In this document: positions 1 through 10,547 of the stretch, piece after piece
Position numbering within the stretch: the first letter of the stretch is position 1
Layout of the letters: each line of letters begins with the position of its first letter
Source of the DNA: Planoprotostelium fungivorum
Lineage: Eukaryota > Evosea > Variosea > Cavosteliida > Cavosteliaceae
Direction of reading: 5' to 3'
Assembly: GCA_003024175.1 (NCBI GenBank)
Contig: MDYQ01000190.1
Coordinates: 1 to 35,671, forward strand
Length of the DNA: 35,671 bases
Program-made: the position numbers and the translations under genes
The notes under the pieces: model-generated
What the model was told of the DNA's origin: nothing
What the model saw: the letters and a program-made list of their open reading frames with translations, nothing else
The model's database searches: none

Positions 1-556
1 CTGCAGATCACTCAGAGGCAGATAAACTGAGATGGAATACCCAGAAAGACCTAGAAGAGTCAAAGAAAGAGGAATCAATGAAGGCAGCTGCTGCAAAGAA
101 GAAGTCTGATCGAAAGGTTGACAAGAGTGAGTTGACGTTACCAGTGAATATATACTAATCAAGCCAGGTAATCGCCACCCTCCCCTTCAACTCGAGAACC
201 TCAACTTATTGATTTCACAACAGCGACAGTCTTACCAGGCAGAACGGAACGGAGCTCCAAACCCTAAGCACGTCATCCCTACCACAAAAACTGCCAAGAG
301 AAAGGCTGACCAGATTGAGTTGCAAGAGCTGGTTGTCATCGAAGACGACGATTCTGAGCTGAACCACCCACCGTCCAACAGCCCTGAGACGTCGCGTTCT
401 GCTTCGTCCACCATCAAGGAGTTGCTACAGACAGGCGAAGCACGCATTCAGGAGCTGAGCGACCAGCTCAAGCGGGAACAGGACCGTGTAGACCTCCTCA
501 AGAAGGGAGCCACCACCTTTGGCGAAGAGTTCATCTTTGGAAGCTTCTTCTGTTGA
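1..556 (+). CDS. C-terminal part of an unidentified charged coiled-coil protein (5' end outside window)
   Basis: The frame enters at base 3 and runs to 126. A 41-nt intron (127-167) follows, with GTGAGT donor, TACTAAT branch point and CAG acceptor. The frame resumes at 168 and stops with TGA at 554-556. The visible part is about 170 residues: a Lys/Glu/Ala-rich stretch, a basic patch (KTAKRKADQ) resembling a nuclear localisation signal, an acidic Ser/Pro segment, and a C-terminal heptad-like helix (around IKELLQTGEARIQELSDQLK) that would form a coiled coil. I recognise no family. The stop overlaps an AATAAA signal at 556-561, which supports this as the real 3' end. Function is unknown. Confidence 0.72.
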
Positions 557-561
557 ATAAA
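556..561 (+). terminator. AATAAA polyadenylation signal overlapping the stop codon
   Basis: AATAAA begins on the last base of the TGA stop. The same stop/signal overlap recurs at the FKBP-TPR and UDP-sugar transporter genes, so it looks like a habit of this genome. Confidence 0.6.
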
Positions 562-703
562 TCATGTTACACGCCGCAATCGTCCTGTTGTCTCATATGA
601 TGAATCCAAGAGTATAGGAAACATTACGTTGGTGATCAAAGAAAATTGGCTGAAAAGCAGACGAAATTTCAGTGAACGAAAACTGAGCGAAAACTGAGTA
701 CTT

Positions 704-985
704 TTATTTTATTGGTGTGAAAACGAACCCGCCGAACAATACTATCTGCACGTCTCTATTTATTTGATCGAGCTGCTGTCCCATTGACCACAATCCCGAT
801 TTGTCTGAACAGATCGCGAGTGGTTGCATTGTATTGTGTTCCTGCATATATCGCGTTATGATAGTCGTTCCCACCTCAGAATACCCATCGCTCTCGAGAG
901 GAGGTGGTATGGCAGTTGTCGTTGTTTGCTTTGTGAGAAAAACGGTTATTTTCGTCACATTATCACCGGTCCGCATTACCCCTCT
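704..985 (-). CDS. Possible 3'-terminal exon of an unidentified gene
   Basis: An open minus-strand frame of about 90 codons ends with TAA at 704-706, and the stop lies in a run containing two AATAAA signals on the minus strand. The readable end includes MGQQLDQINRDVQIVLFGGF. Upstream the minus strand has CAG acceptors and a possible ATG near 1280 (MGRETMECLDGCDVV), but I could not join these into one frame. No family is recognised. The overlapping plus-strand frame at 801-1370 has no gene-like composition. Treat this as a weak call. Confidence 0.32.
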   Translation of the reverse strand, partial: RGVMRTGDNVTKITVFLTKQTTTTAIPPPLESDGYSEVGTTIITRYMQEHNTMQPLAICSDKSGLWSMGQQLDQINRDVQIVLFGGFVFTPIK

Positions 986-1359
986 GTGGATAGAACTCCT
1001 CCTGTATCGATCGCAACGATCGTTAAGTCAGCGCAAAGGTATAAGTCTTCTCTCATCCGATGTTTGTCGGTTGGGGATAGTTGCATCTCTGTTTCTGTCT
1101 GGGTACATTATTCATGATGAATGGTGTCTCTACCGGTCTGCATCGTCTATTCTCACCGCTCGAGTTGGGGTTGAGTTCTCATCTCCCGATACCTCTGCAT
1201 TGCCAACCAGGCGTCTTCAGACTCTCAGAGATAGCCACTACATCGCATCCATCCAGACACTCCATCGTCTCTCTTCCCATCCGCGCCGTATACATCATAC
1301 AATCATCACGCGGGGAACATCTCCACACGAATCGACACCACTTCTATATTACAAAGACT

Positions 1360-3217
1360 TTATAGATTAGTCACGTGTTCCCCTCCCAACCCCATCGCAA
1401 TGGACGGCACGACGGGGAGAACGTTCTGGTTTGTGAAGGCGCTGATCTCTTCGCTGGTCATCTCGTGTCCCTCCATCGTCATCTCTCCCTCTGTATCTTG
1501 GTCCGCCTCCTGCGGCTCATCCACCGGCTCTTCCACTTCGTTATCGACCTCTTCTTCGTCGTGTCCATCCATCTTCGATCCCATGCCGTAGGCTTCAGAG
1601 GGCAGGGCGCTGTCGTTCATCATGGCCTCATCGGTCTCCGTAGCCACTTCAGTCTCTCCCATCTCCACAGACTCTGCGGCGCTCCTCTTCCTGCCTCGAT
1701 TGACGCCGGGTCTGTACTTGATGGTTAAGAGGAGGTTGTCGGAGTCGTGGAGTTTCTTCGAGTTGATGACGGTCTGCTTGCTGACGGGGAGGACCTGGGG
1801 AGTCAGATCGATCTACAACGAGCCCGTTCACCTCTCGGAGGCGGGCGAGAGGGACGTTGTCGCTCATGGCTTTGATGAGAGGACGGCGGAGGGGAGACTT
1901 CTCTGGGAGTTGTTTCATGAACTCGATGATGTTCCGGCCGATGTGTTCGAAGATCTTCGTGTCCTCTAGTTTTGGAAAACGGTTCTCTAGAATATCGTCA
2001 GATAGAGTCTAGGGTGGATGGATGATGATTGTGGACGATGGATGGATGATGATGGAACACTCGACTCACGGTGATATGACGACTCGATGTAAGCCTCCAA
2101 CATCTTCGTTCCTTCCTCCTTTCCTCCCGCCCACTCATCGATCTTCTTGTCAAACGTCTTAAGTTTGGCATACTTGTTGGCGTGTTTCGAGAAGGGCGTG
2201 GGGGTTCTGCCTTTGGCAAACTTGACGTTCTCCACCTTCAAGTCGAGCTTGCCGCCCGATCTGCATTTCCATCAGATCCCATGTTCGAATGACCTCCATC
2301 ACCTCTCTTTCTGTTTCTGATGCATGGGACACAGTCGTCTCTGTCGGATCTGTCTGTCGCAGCCCACGGCGAGGCATGTGTTGAGTTGCATCTCCTTGTC
2401 CATCTTCCTCCTTCCTTTTCCTCCTTGCTCGGCATACATCCTCTCCATGTATTGTTCGGCCAGTCCCATGCCGTCCAAGTTGTCGTTTGGATCTCCCTGA
2501 AGGCCGATATCTGCATCGTAATCTCGAACTTGATCGTTGCTGTGTCCACTGAATTGTTGCATCGCTATGTTGCGTTTAGTATAGGTTTCAGCCGGGATGG
2601 GATCTGTATGAGAAAGGATATGCCACTCACTGGGATCCTCCGTATCGTCTACGAGTGAGCGCCGATACCCTGAAGAGAGCATGTGTCCAATGGTTGGGTA
2701 CTATTCATCGTGTGAGCGATTTCGTTCCTTCCTAATTTCTTACATGCATCTGGAGGTGCTCGGATTGAACCTCAGGATCGAAGTGGTGAGCGTGGAGGGG
2801 TAGAGTGTAATGGACTCCCGCATGTACCTCCACAAATCAATCCAAATGCATTCTAAAAATGCTCCAAAGAGGTGAGGGTCTCTTGCGTCTCTTACCTGAT
2901 GGTGCGAGGCATGGCTCCCGTAAGTACCCTCATGCGTCTTATCCAGATCCTCCATACTTGATTCCTATAGAGGCGTCAGCTCCTCTGTCCTCTCTCGGTC
3001 GCATGTTGCAGCGGAGCGACGTAATCATGTGACAAATGGGGAAAAGATGAAGTCGTCCTCATAGACGAGAAGAGAGAACACATAGAGATAGAGAACGAGA
3101 AGGATAGAGAGCTGAGACTACCTGAATGTCGACCTCCGAGAACTTATAAATGAAGACATCCGGGAATTTACTCTCCGGTAGTCTACAACGATTGGAACGA
3201 AAGAGGCTCCCAAATGT
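1360..3217 (-). CDS. Zinc-motif (C3Hc3H-like) nuclear protein, possibly KANSL2/INO80D-like; start codon not resolved
   Basis: Exons on the minus strand: 3122-3217, 2896-2964, 2744-2827, 2303-2700, 2070-2260, 1832-1986 and 1360-1794, all in one frame (about 475 residues). The first ATG in the joined frame is at 2953-2955; the 3122-3217 exon (containing FPDVFIYKFSEVDIQ) splices in frame before it through a 157-nt intron with a CTGAC branch site, so the true start is probably further upstream. Near the middle is CLAVGC followed nine residues later by CPMH, a C-x4-C-x9-C-x2-H spacing like that of the zf-C3Hc3H motif in KANSL2 and INO80D. The C-terminus is strongly acidic (Glu/Asp/Met-rich). A 27-nt stretch at 2604-2630 has intron-like ends but stays in frame whether kept or removed. 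The gene is well supported; the family assignment is tentative. Confidence 0.72.
1795..1831 (-). repeat. 37-nt intron carrying the recurrent ATCTACAACG element
   Basis: The core ATCTACAACG is at 1811-1820 on the plus strand, so it is antisense to the host gene (read as CGTTGTAGAT in the intron). An AGATCGATCT palindrome overlaps it. The exon frame is continuous across the intron, so this is a genuine intron. Confidence 0.7.
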
Positions 3218-4053
3218 CTAATGCTGGGTGGAAACAGAATGGAAGGTATGTGCAGGGACGTGGAGCGAGATTCGTATAGAAATGGCCGTTTGACTGGGAT
3301 TTCTATGCGGATTGGTATTAATCAATGTTGCCAATCAGTCTTAGACACATGCTTGTTGGACACACATGACCGTATGATTGTTATGTATTGATCAGGTGAG
3401 ATATAGAACGCATCTCCGATATCTGCATGTTTGTGGATCGGTAGGCGTTGGTGATATAAAATTCCCATTTCAGCATTGGCAATCTTCATGGTGCGACGTC
3501 CTTGGTGAGTCCTTTCTGATTCGACTCGTTCTCACACGATCATCCTCTCACTGCAAATACATAGAAATCCATCACATATCACTCACCGATCTTCGCACGC
3601 ATCTACGATGATGATCGATCGTCGCCATCAACGCTCATCCCCTACTACGCCCACGACAGCCCCACCTCAACGCTATCTTCCGAATGCTCCGGTGTTACAC
3701 TTCCTATTTTCCGGTGTTCCCACCTTCATCACTGTACAACCTCTCGGACCACCCCGACCTCGGTACCACTCCACCCATAAAGACCAAATCCCGAGCGGTC
3801 GGAATCTGACTTTTCACCGAACTCCGGAAGATTGACAGAATCGTACGAATTATCTATCACCTCGATGATGAGTCAACGGGCCTTATACCTCCTTATAGAG
3901 GATATGACGTAACGTGAACATGAACTGACGTTGTCGGAAAATAGTTCGTCGCCGGAGATTTAGCCTTCCGTCCCAAGCGGGCCCGTCGGTCTCTTTGCAC
4001 GTTTGTGATCCTCTACATATCATTCTTACAGTCGTCTCTAACAGCACACACGC
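3218..4053. other. Intergenic region, no convincing gene
   Basis: This lies between the 5' end of the minus zinc-motif gene and the transporter start. The longest plus frames (3378-3611, 3608-3835) lack recognisable domains or splice partners and read as low-complexity Pro/Thr/His text. It probably holds a shared divergent promoter, and perhaps the missing first exon of the minus gene. A near copy of the intronic core (GTCTACAACG) sits just outside, at 3181-3190. Confidence 0.5.
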
Positions 4054-5729
4054 ATGTCTCTCAACTTATACGGATGGCTCGTGGCCTTCACCGCAGGAAT
4101 GGGAGGCTTCCTCTTTGGCTATGAGGTCGGCATCATCAAGTGAGTCATCGAGGGCGACGATCGCGATGACTGACGTTCTTCCAGCCAAGTCTTTCAGATG
4201 AACCCATTCAAGACTTTTTTCGGTCTGCAGACTTACGATGCAGCCACCGACACTTACACGGACACCTCTGATAACGCGGACATCACTGGATGGATCACGT
4301 TCACTTTCCTCATCGGAGCGGCGGCCGGAGCTTGCATCGTCTCGTACCCCTCGAATGCCGTGGGAAGGAAGATGACCATCATGCTGGGAGGCTTCCTCTT
4401 CATGATCGGAGTCACCATGGAGACCATCGCTGGTAACATCGCCACTCTCTACGCTGGACGCATCATCGCCGGTCTCGGTGAGCCACAGCATAGTCCTCCA
4501 ATGGGATGTCTGACCATCGCAGGTGTCGGATTCATGTCGGCCACCGTCCCCGTCTATATTTCGGAGACTGCAGAGACCACCGTCAGAGGTCGTCTCATCG
4601 CCATCTATCAATTCATGATCACCATCGGCATCTTTATCGCCACCTGCGTCAACTCTCTCATCATCGTCTACTACACAGACTCCCAGGGAGACTCAGAGTG
4701 GCGTCTGGCTTTCGGACTGCAATTCATCCCTTGCACTCTGATGATGGTCGCTCTCATCTTCCTTCCCTTCTCTCCCAGATGGCTCATCTACATGGGTCGC
4801 TCGGCCGAGGGACTCTCTGTCATCGCCAAATTGAGAAGTCGTCCAGAGGAATCTGAGGCGGTTCAGAACGAGTTCAAAGAGATCGTCCGATCGGTGAGAC
4901 GAAAATGAGATGATGTGATCTGTGTCTGATGTGACGGCAGGTGGACGAGGAGAGAGAAATCGGAGAGGGAACATGGAAGCAACTCTTCTTGAGCAAAGAA
5001 GTGCGATACCGCAACTTCCTCGGCATCACCCTCCAGTTCTTCCAGCAGGTGACATCATCTGATCTCACCTCACGATTCTAATCCCCTCTCCAGTGGACCG
5101 GTATCAACGTCATCCTCTACTTTGGTTCAGACCTTTACGCCAAACTGGGCTTCAGCAGGACTATGTCGGTCATCGGCTTTCCCCTCATCAACTCGGCCGT
5201 CAACATGGTCTCCACCCTCCCCGGCATGTGGCTGGTCGAGAGACAAGGAAGAAAGTGGCTCATGGTCGTCGGCGGAGCCGGCATGGCCGTGTCCCTCATC
5301 TTGGTCACCGTCTTCGGGCAGATCGGTTCAGACCGTGGCACCCTCGCCTCTCTCGGTGTCGGCGCCATCTTCTTCATCGAGCTCTTCACCTTCTTCTTCG
5401 CAGCCACGTGGGGTCCTGTGCCCTGGGTCTACCAGTCTGAGATCTTTCCCCTACGTCACAGAGCCAAGGGAACGTCCACCGCCACAGTGTCCAACTGGGT
5501 GTGGAACGCGGTGGTGAGCAAGGTGGCACCCCTCATCTTGGCCAAGATCAACTACTACACGTACATCATCTTCGGAGGTTTCTGTGTGGCCATGGCCATT
5601 TTCACTGCCATCGCTACGCCCGAGACGAAGGGATTGACTCTGGAACAAATCGAAGAGGTTTTCAACGGAGAGGGAAGGAAGAAGTCGGAGATGGGAGAGA
5701 TTGTACAGGCCACAGATATCAGAGCTTAA
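4054..5729 (+). CDS. Sugar-porter family MFS hexose transporter
   Basis: Plasma-membrane (or endosomal) monosaccharide transporter of the major facilitator superfamily. Five exons (4054-4139, 4185-4477, 4523-4893, 4941-5048, 5094-5729) give 497 residues, the normal family length. Diagnostic motifs appear in order: GGFLFGYEVGIINQ in TM1, NAVGRK between TM2 and TM3, PFSPRWL after TM6, QFFQQWTGIN in TM7, ERQGRK between TM8 and TM9, WGPVPWVYQSEIFP in TM10 and PETKGLTLEQI after TM12. The QQWTGIN and WGPVPW elements are the conserved sugar-pocket segments of the family. The four introns are 45-47 nt. The exact sugar and the proton-coupling mode cannot be read from sequence. It starts at the first ATG, directly before TM1. 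Confidence 0.95.
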
Positions 5730-5883
5730 GATATATATATAAAGAAGAATACGTACGAGATGTGGATGTTATCTATGGAGTACGCTGATATGTATCTATC
5801 TGGCTCGAGCGTCAGTGCACCAATAAACGTCGGTTTTATTCTTCGGGCAGTTTTTGAGATGATTAGATTTTGCGCATTCTGGG

Positions 5884-8800
5884 ATGAGGGAAGCAACGTG
5901 GCTGAAGTCATCGTTGATCTTATGCCTTCTCCTATCCACTACTATCGCTGAGGAGCGCTTGGATATACACATCATCCCACACTCCCATTGCGATCCTGGC
6001 TGGTTGAAATCATTCGATGTGAGCCCATCTTCGTGGTTCTAAACTGACGTCCCACAGGGATACTACCAAGAGTCGGTGAAACACATCTTGAACAACGTAT
6101 TAGACACACTCTCTCGCGACTCTTCGAGGACGTTCAACTGGGCCGAGATGTGAGTCGAAACGAACTCAGAACGAACTCCGTAACCCATCGTAGCTCCTTC
6201 TTCAACATGTGGTGGCAGGAACAAAGCGAAGAGCGCAGAAGCCAATGGAAGAGAATGGTTCAGAGCAAGCAGATCGAATTCATCGGAGGAGGCTACGTCC
6301 AAAACGACGAAGCGGGCTCCTCTTTAGATATTGTCATCAATCAGGTGAATCCATTATCACCGAAATCATTCGTTGACGTGACGCAGGTATCTGATGGACA
6401 CGAATGGATCCAAAAGAATTTCGGAACTCGTCCTCGTATCGCTTGGCAGATCGACCCGTTCGGTCATTCGTCTTTGACTCCATCTCTGTTCAGTCAGATG
6501 GGTTACGAGGCCATGGTCATCAACAGAATCCACCATCGTCTAAAGGTGTCACGTCTCATCGCGATGGATCGCACGTGTGAACCATCATCCAGGGTGACTA
6601 CAAGAGCAAGAAGCAGATGGAGTTCGTCTGGAAGGCCTCTCCCTCCCTCGGCGAAGAGCACTCCATGTTCACCCACGTCTTACACACTCACTACTCTGCA
6701 CCTGACGTGAGTCGACATCGATCTCTATACGTTCCTCCCTCTTTTTCTTTTCGTGCGATTCTGATCGTACATTGAAATGTGATTTTGAATGTGATGGAAG
6801 GGTTTTGATTGGGAGAATTACGGTTGGGAGATGCCGAGACAGAAGATCAGCGACAGCAACGTTGAATACAAGGCGAGAGACCTCATCAACATGCTGAGGG
6901 TGAGTCCACGCTTCGATCCCCGCCCCCGGCCTCTTTTTTGACTACTGCAGGCGAGATCTCAATCGTACAAGACGAAGCATCTGCTCGTAGCTTGGGGTGA
7001 CGATTTCAAATTCGCAAACGCCCAAGAACAATTCAGCAACATGGATCAGATCCTCAGTGCGTCTGTTCTTCACGACATCTCCCTCACTCGATTCAGAATA
7101 CATCAACGCGAATGCCGACAAGCTCAACGCGGACATCAAGTACTCCACTCTGTCTAGATACTTTGACGCAGTGAAGGAGACGACGGAGAAGGAGAAGATC
7201 AAGTTTCCACTGTACAGCGAGACGGATTTTTTTCCCTACGCAGACAACGATGATTCATACTGGACGGTGGGAACCCTCGATCGATCGAGTGGATGACACG
7301 CGCAGGGGTATTACACTTCGAGAGCTCACAGCAAGTCTTACCACAGGAGGAGCATCGCATTGATTCGCAATGCTGAGACCTTCTACACGATGGCCAGGAG
7401 CGAGATCGACAAGCTGTCCGACAAGCCTCAAATCGACGTGCAGGAACTACAGAACGATCTGGTCACCGCCAATTACGTACGTAATACGTCGGAATCGAAT
7501 TCCGACGCATCGCAGGATCTAGACCTCTTCGCACATCACGACGGCATCACGGGCACGGCCAGATCAGATGTGGTGAGAGACTATCTCGAGAGGATGGGTC
7601 GATCGCAAGAGAAGTCAAAAAAGGTCTTGAAACAGTCCGTGGAGACTCTCCTGACCCACCAGGGCCAGCGGCCGCCCCTCAAAGATAACCCAGAGCTGTA
7701 CGAGTTCTCCTCCGCGGGAGAGAAGTGCAAGCCAATCGTTCTGACCAACTCGTTGGGCTGGAATCGAATCAACACGGTGTGTGTCGTGTCTGACGGCCAG
7801 AGCTTGAGCGTGTGGAACGACAACACCGAGGTACCCAGCCAGATCTCCCCTGTCTACCTGAAGGACGGTGAGTCTACGTTCGAGTCGAGGTGGAAGGCTG
7901 AACGGCAGCAGGAGATAACGTGAAGGAAATGCCCGAACTGAACCGAAACGAAATCTGCTTCGAGGGAGACGTCAGTGGATTGGGCATCAAGACTTATTTC
8001 TTGTGCAATAACGTCAAGTCTGAGATGTCGGACGTTGCCACCGTGGAGATATTCGACAAGGCGAAACGTGAGAGGTTCTCATCATTTTCCTCTTGTAGCG
8101 GAATTTCGACGAGATTTCGATGAGATCTCGAGTGGGCTGACGGGGAGTAGAGCCCGGATCGAAGAACAAGATGATGGATGATAAGGCGGAGATGAAGATA
8201 GACAACGAATACTTCACCGTCACCTTTGGAGACAAGGGATTCATCAGTGGAATCGTAGACAAGAAATCAAAGAAGACGTACAAGGTCACCACCTCGGTGA
8301 GCTAACCCACGATAGACGGGCGGGTTGTAGATTGACGCATGCAGTACTCTGAATATCAGACGAACAGGGGAGGTGCTTACATCTTCATCCCCAGCGGTGA
8401 CGCCCAGGACGTCTGGAACGACATGAACCAACTGCACATCTTCAAAGGTGAGTTCATCTACAACGAGCCACGTGGTCACAGCCACAGGACCCATCATGGA
8501 AGAAGCCATCTTGTACTTTGGCAGACACAATATCATCCGCGTGTCGCTCTACAACCACAGGGGCACCATCAACGAACGATTCATCAGCGTCAAGCAGAAC
8601 GTCAAGAGCTCCCAGCCCAACCGCGAGCTGGTCGTCAGGTGATCCATCTACACCGTTGTAGACGGAGGTGACCCGCGACAGATACTCGACCGAGCTGAAG
8701 ACGGGGACGACCTTCTTCACGGATAACGGCATCGAGATGTTGGCCAGGACTGGCACGGGGGCCACACAGACGAGATATTACCCGATGCAATCTACCGCTT

Positions 8801-10327
8801 TCATGCAAGACTCGAGCACGGCGGTGCAGTTCACGGTGAGGAGAGTGGAGGGGTGTCGGGTTGACGGGAGTAGGTGTTGAGTCGAACGGTGTCGGGGTGT
8901 ACGATGAACAAGGAGGGATCTCTTGAGGTCATGTTGCACAGAAGTTGTCACCAAGACGATGGAAGAGGTGATGTCTACATCATCGCATCACCATCACATC
9001 ATCACCATCACATCATCACGATGATCACGATCACATCATCACCATCACATCATCACGATGATCACGATCACATCATGACAATCCTCTTCACTCTCGACTG
9101 AATCATGTCCAGGATTATCCGAGAGAATGGAAGACGGAGCACCCGTACAGAACGACCACATCCTCCTCTTGGAAGACTTGTCCCTCACCGAAATGAGAAG
9201 GCAGCAGATGCAGCTGAACCACGAGCATCCCCTCCAGATCCTGACCTCCGACCCTACGGAGAAGGAATCTTTCCTCTCCAAATACCGCACGGAGTACCAC
9301 CCCCTCGTAGAAGGTGACGTCTCGTTGTAGTCTGACGGTTGGCTGATTGTAGACAGAGGGGTTCCCCAACAACGTCCACGTCTACTCCTTAAAGTACAGG
9401 GACGCCACGTCACGCGAGATCGTCTTGCGGCTGGGTCACATCTACGAGTCGTCCAACGCGAACGAGCTCGCAAAGTCGGTCAACGTGGACATACAGGGTC
9501 TCTTCCGCGAAGACTCTTGGACCATCGACGGTATCACACAGAAGGGACTGTCTCTCAATGGTGAGAGAGAGTGTACATCACATTCTGACGGGCAACAGAG
9601 AAGGTGGAGAAGTACGTGTGGCCCGTTGATGGTACAGAGAAGGTCTCACCCCTGACCGATGCCATCCTTTCTGCCAAGAGAATCAAATCTGGCAAGCAGA
9701 ACTCGGGTGGGATTCTTCTGCTGTCGTCTATTGACACGGTGCAGACGAAGAGGGTGTCTTCTTATCCCAAGACGCTCTCGAGTTGGCGAGGAAGAAGAAG
9801 GAACAGCAGGAGAAGTTGAAGCACCAGCAGGAGGCCAACCAGACCCCGGCGGCGGCCGAGGAGGGAGCCACACCGAGAGAGGGCAACGGCAGGATCCTTC
9901 TCTCTGTCTCTGACGACGTCATCATCCACCCCGTCGAGATCAACACTTACTTGACCGCCCTGACACCGTCTGCCGCCTTCAAGCAGGAGCTCGTCGAAAA
10001 GTTCTCCTCTTCAAGCACACCTGTCAGGCCGAACAGACCGGTGGCCAAGCCACAGGCGGCTGAGCCACGCAAGCAGCAAGCGCAGGATCGAGACAGACCC
10101 AGGGTGGATGGTAAGAGGGCAAATAATGTCAACGACAGGGGAAGATTGTCCGGGGAGTCAGGTGAGAAGGTTGGAGAGGGAGGGTAGTGACGGGGGCAGG
10201 TGTGAGTGGAAACGAGGTTAGCACTCTGTTCATCCTGACGGTGGTTGGAGTGGGGTTGGTGTTGTTCTCCTTCTTGCAGCTGCAGAGGAGGAGGCTGAGG
10301 TCTTACCTCGTCAATGCTGAAAGATAA
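5884..10327 (+). CDS. GH38 class II alpha-mannosidase with signal peptide and C-terminal membrane anchor
   Basis: Hydrolyses alpha-mannose residues of N-glycans in the lysosome or secretory pathway. I join 21 exons (5884-6018, 6058-6149, 6194-6344, 6387-6545, 6593-6706, 6801-6899, 6951-7056, 7097-7266, 7306-7476, 7516-7867, 7909-8067, 8151-8296, 8345-8447, 8482-8638, 8682-8835, 8874-8967, 9113-9313, 9357-9560, 9599-9706, 9745-10161, 10200-10327) to give 1139 residues in one frame. A signal peptide (SSLILCLLLSTTIA) is followed by the zinc-site motif HSHCDPGW, then WQIDPFGHS with the catalytic Asp near residue 149, and FAHHDGITGTA near residue 406. Late domains follow the lysosomal mannosidase order (FTDNGIEM, HQDDGRG, HIYES). 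A charged Gln/Lys/Ala-rich insert lies near residues 990-1010. The last exon encodes a hydrophobic helix (about residues 1104-1122) and a basic tail (LQRRRLRSYL). That anchor is unusual for LAMAN-type enzymes. Confidence 0.95.
8448..8481 (+). repeat. 34-nt intron containing the ATCTACAACG element
   Basis: The core ATCTACAACG at 8456-8465 is in the sense orientation and fills much of this very short intron. A CCACGTGG palindrome follows it. Splicing restores the mannosidase frame at LHIFKATGP. Confidence 0.75.
8639..8681 (+). repeat. 43-nt hairpin intron of the ATCTACAACG family
   Basis: It contains TCTACACCGTTGTAGA (8647-8662), a 16-nt inverted repeat with one imperfect pair. The intron has the same length and a similar layout to 10938-10980 in the endoglycanase gene. 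Splicing gives the family-consistent text RELVVRYSTELK. Confidence 0.72.
8968..9112 (+). repeat. Intron with two tandem copies of a 37-nt CAT/CAC-rich unit
   Basis: Inside the 145-nt mannosidase intron a 37-nt unit repeats exactly at 9001-9037 and 9038-9074. It is itself built of ATCAC/ATCATC sub-repeats. The exon frame resumes at 9113 after CAG. Confidence 0.75.
9314..9356 (+). repeat. 43-nt intron with two GTTGTAG/ATTGTAG element halves
   Basis: CGTTGTAGTCTG near 9323 and GATTGTAGACAG at the 3' end are two related half-elements in the same 43-nt intron. The acceptor is the final GACAG, which keeps the mannosidase frame (LVEEGFPNN). Confidence 0.6.
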
Positions 10328-10479
10328 ATGATAGATACGAGAACTTATGATCGTCTGATATCTTGAAGGCCTGTAAATACCTAGTCAAATGGTTGCTGAT
10401 AAGGAAAATCGAAGGCGCGTCTCAGTAGAGAATTAGTATTGAACAAACGATAATGCGGGCACGACACACACACACGTTC

Positions 10480-10510
10480 AATAAAAACGGATAAGATCGA
10501 TCGTTTTATT
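10480..10510. terminator. Facing polyadenylation signals of two convergent glycosidase genes
   Basis: AATAAA at 10480-10485 on the plus strand serves the mannosidase. TTTATT at 10505-10510 is AATAAA for the minus-strand endoglycanase. The two transcripts must end within, or overlap across, about 30 bp. Confidence 0.6.
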
Positions 10511-10547
10511 CAACGGTAGATTGTCATTGGTATCACAACAGAATCGT

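Noticed and set aside
801-1370. 189-codon plus-strand open frame
   Set aside because: Composition is not protein-like, it has no domain, no splice signals, and it overlaps possible minus-strand exons ending at a poly(A) signal.
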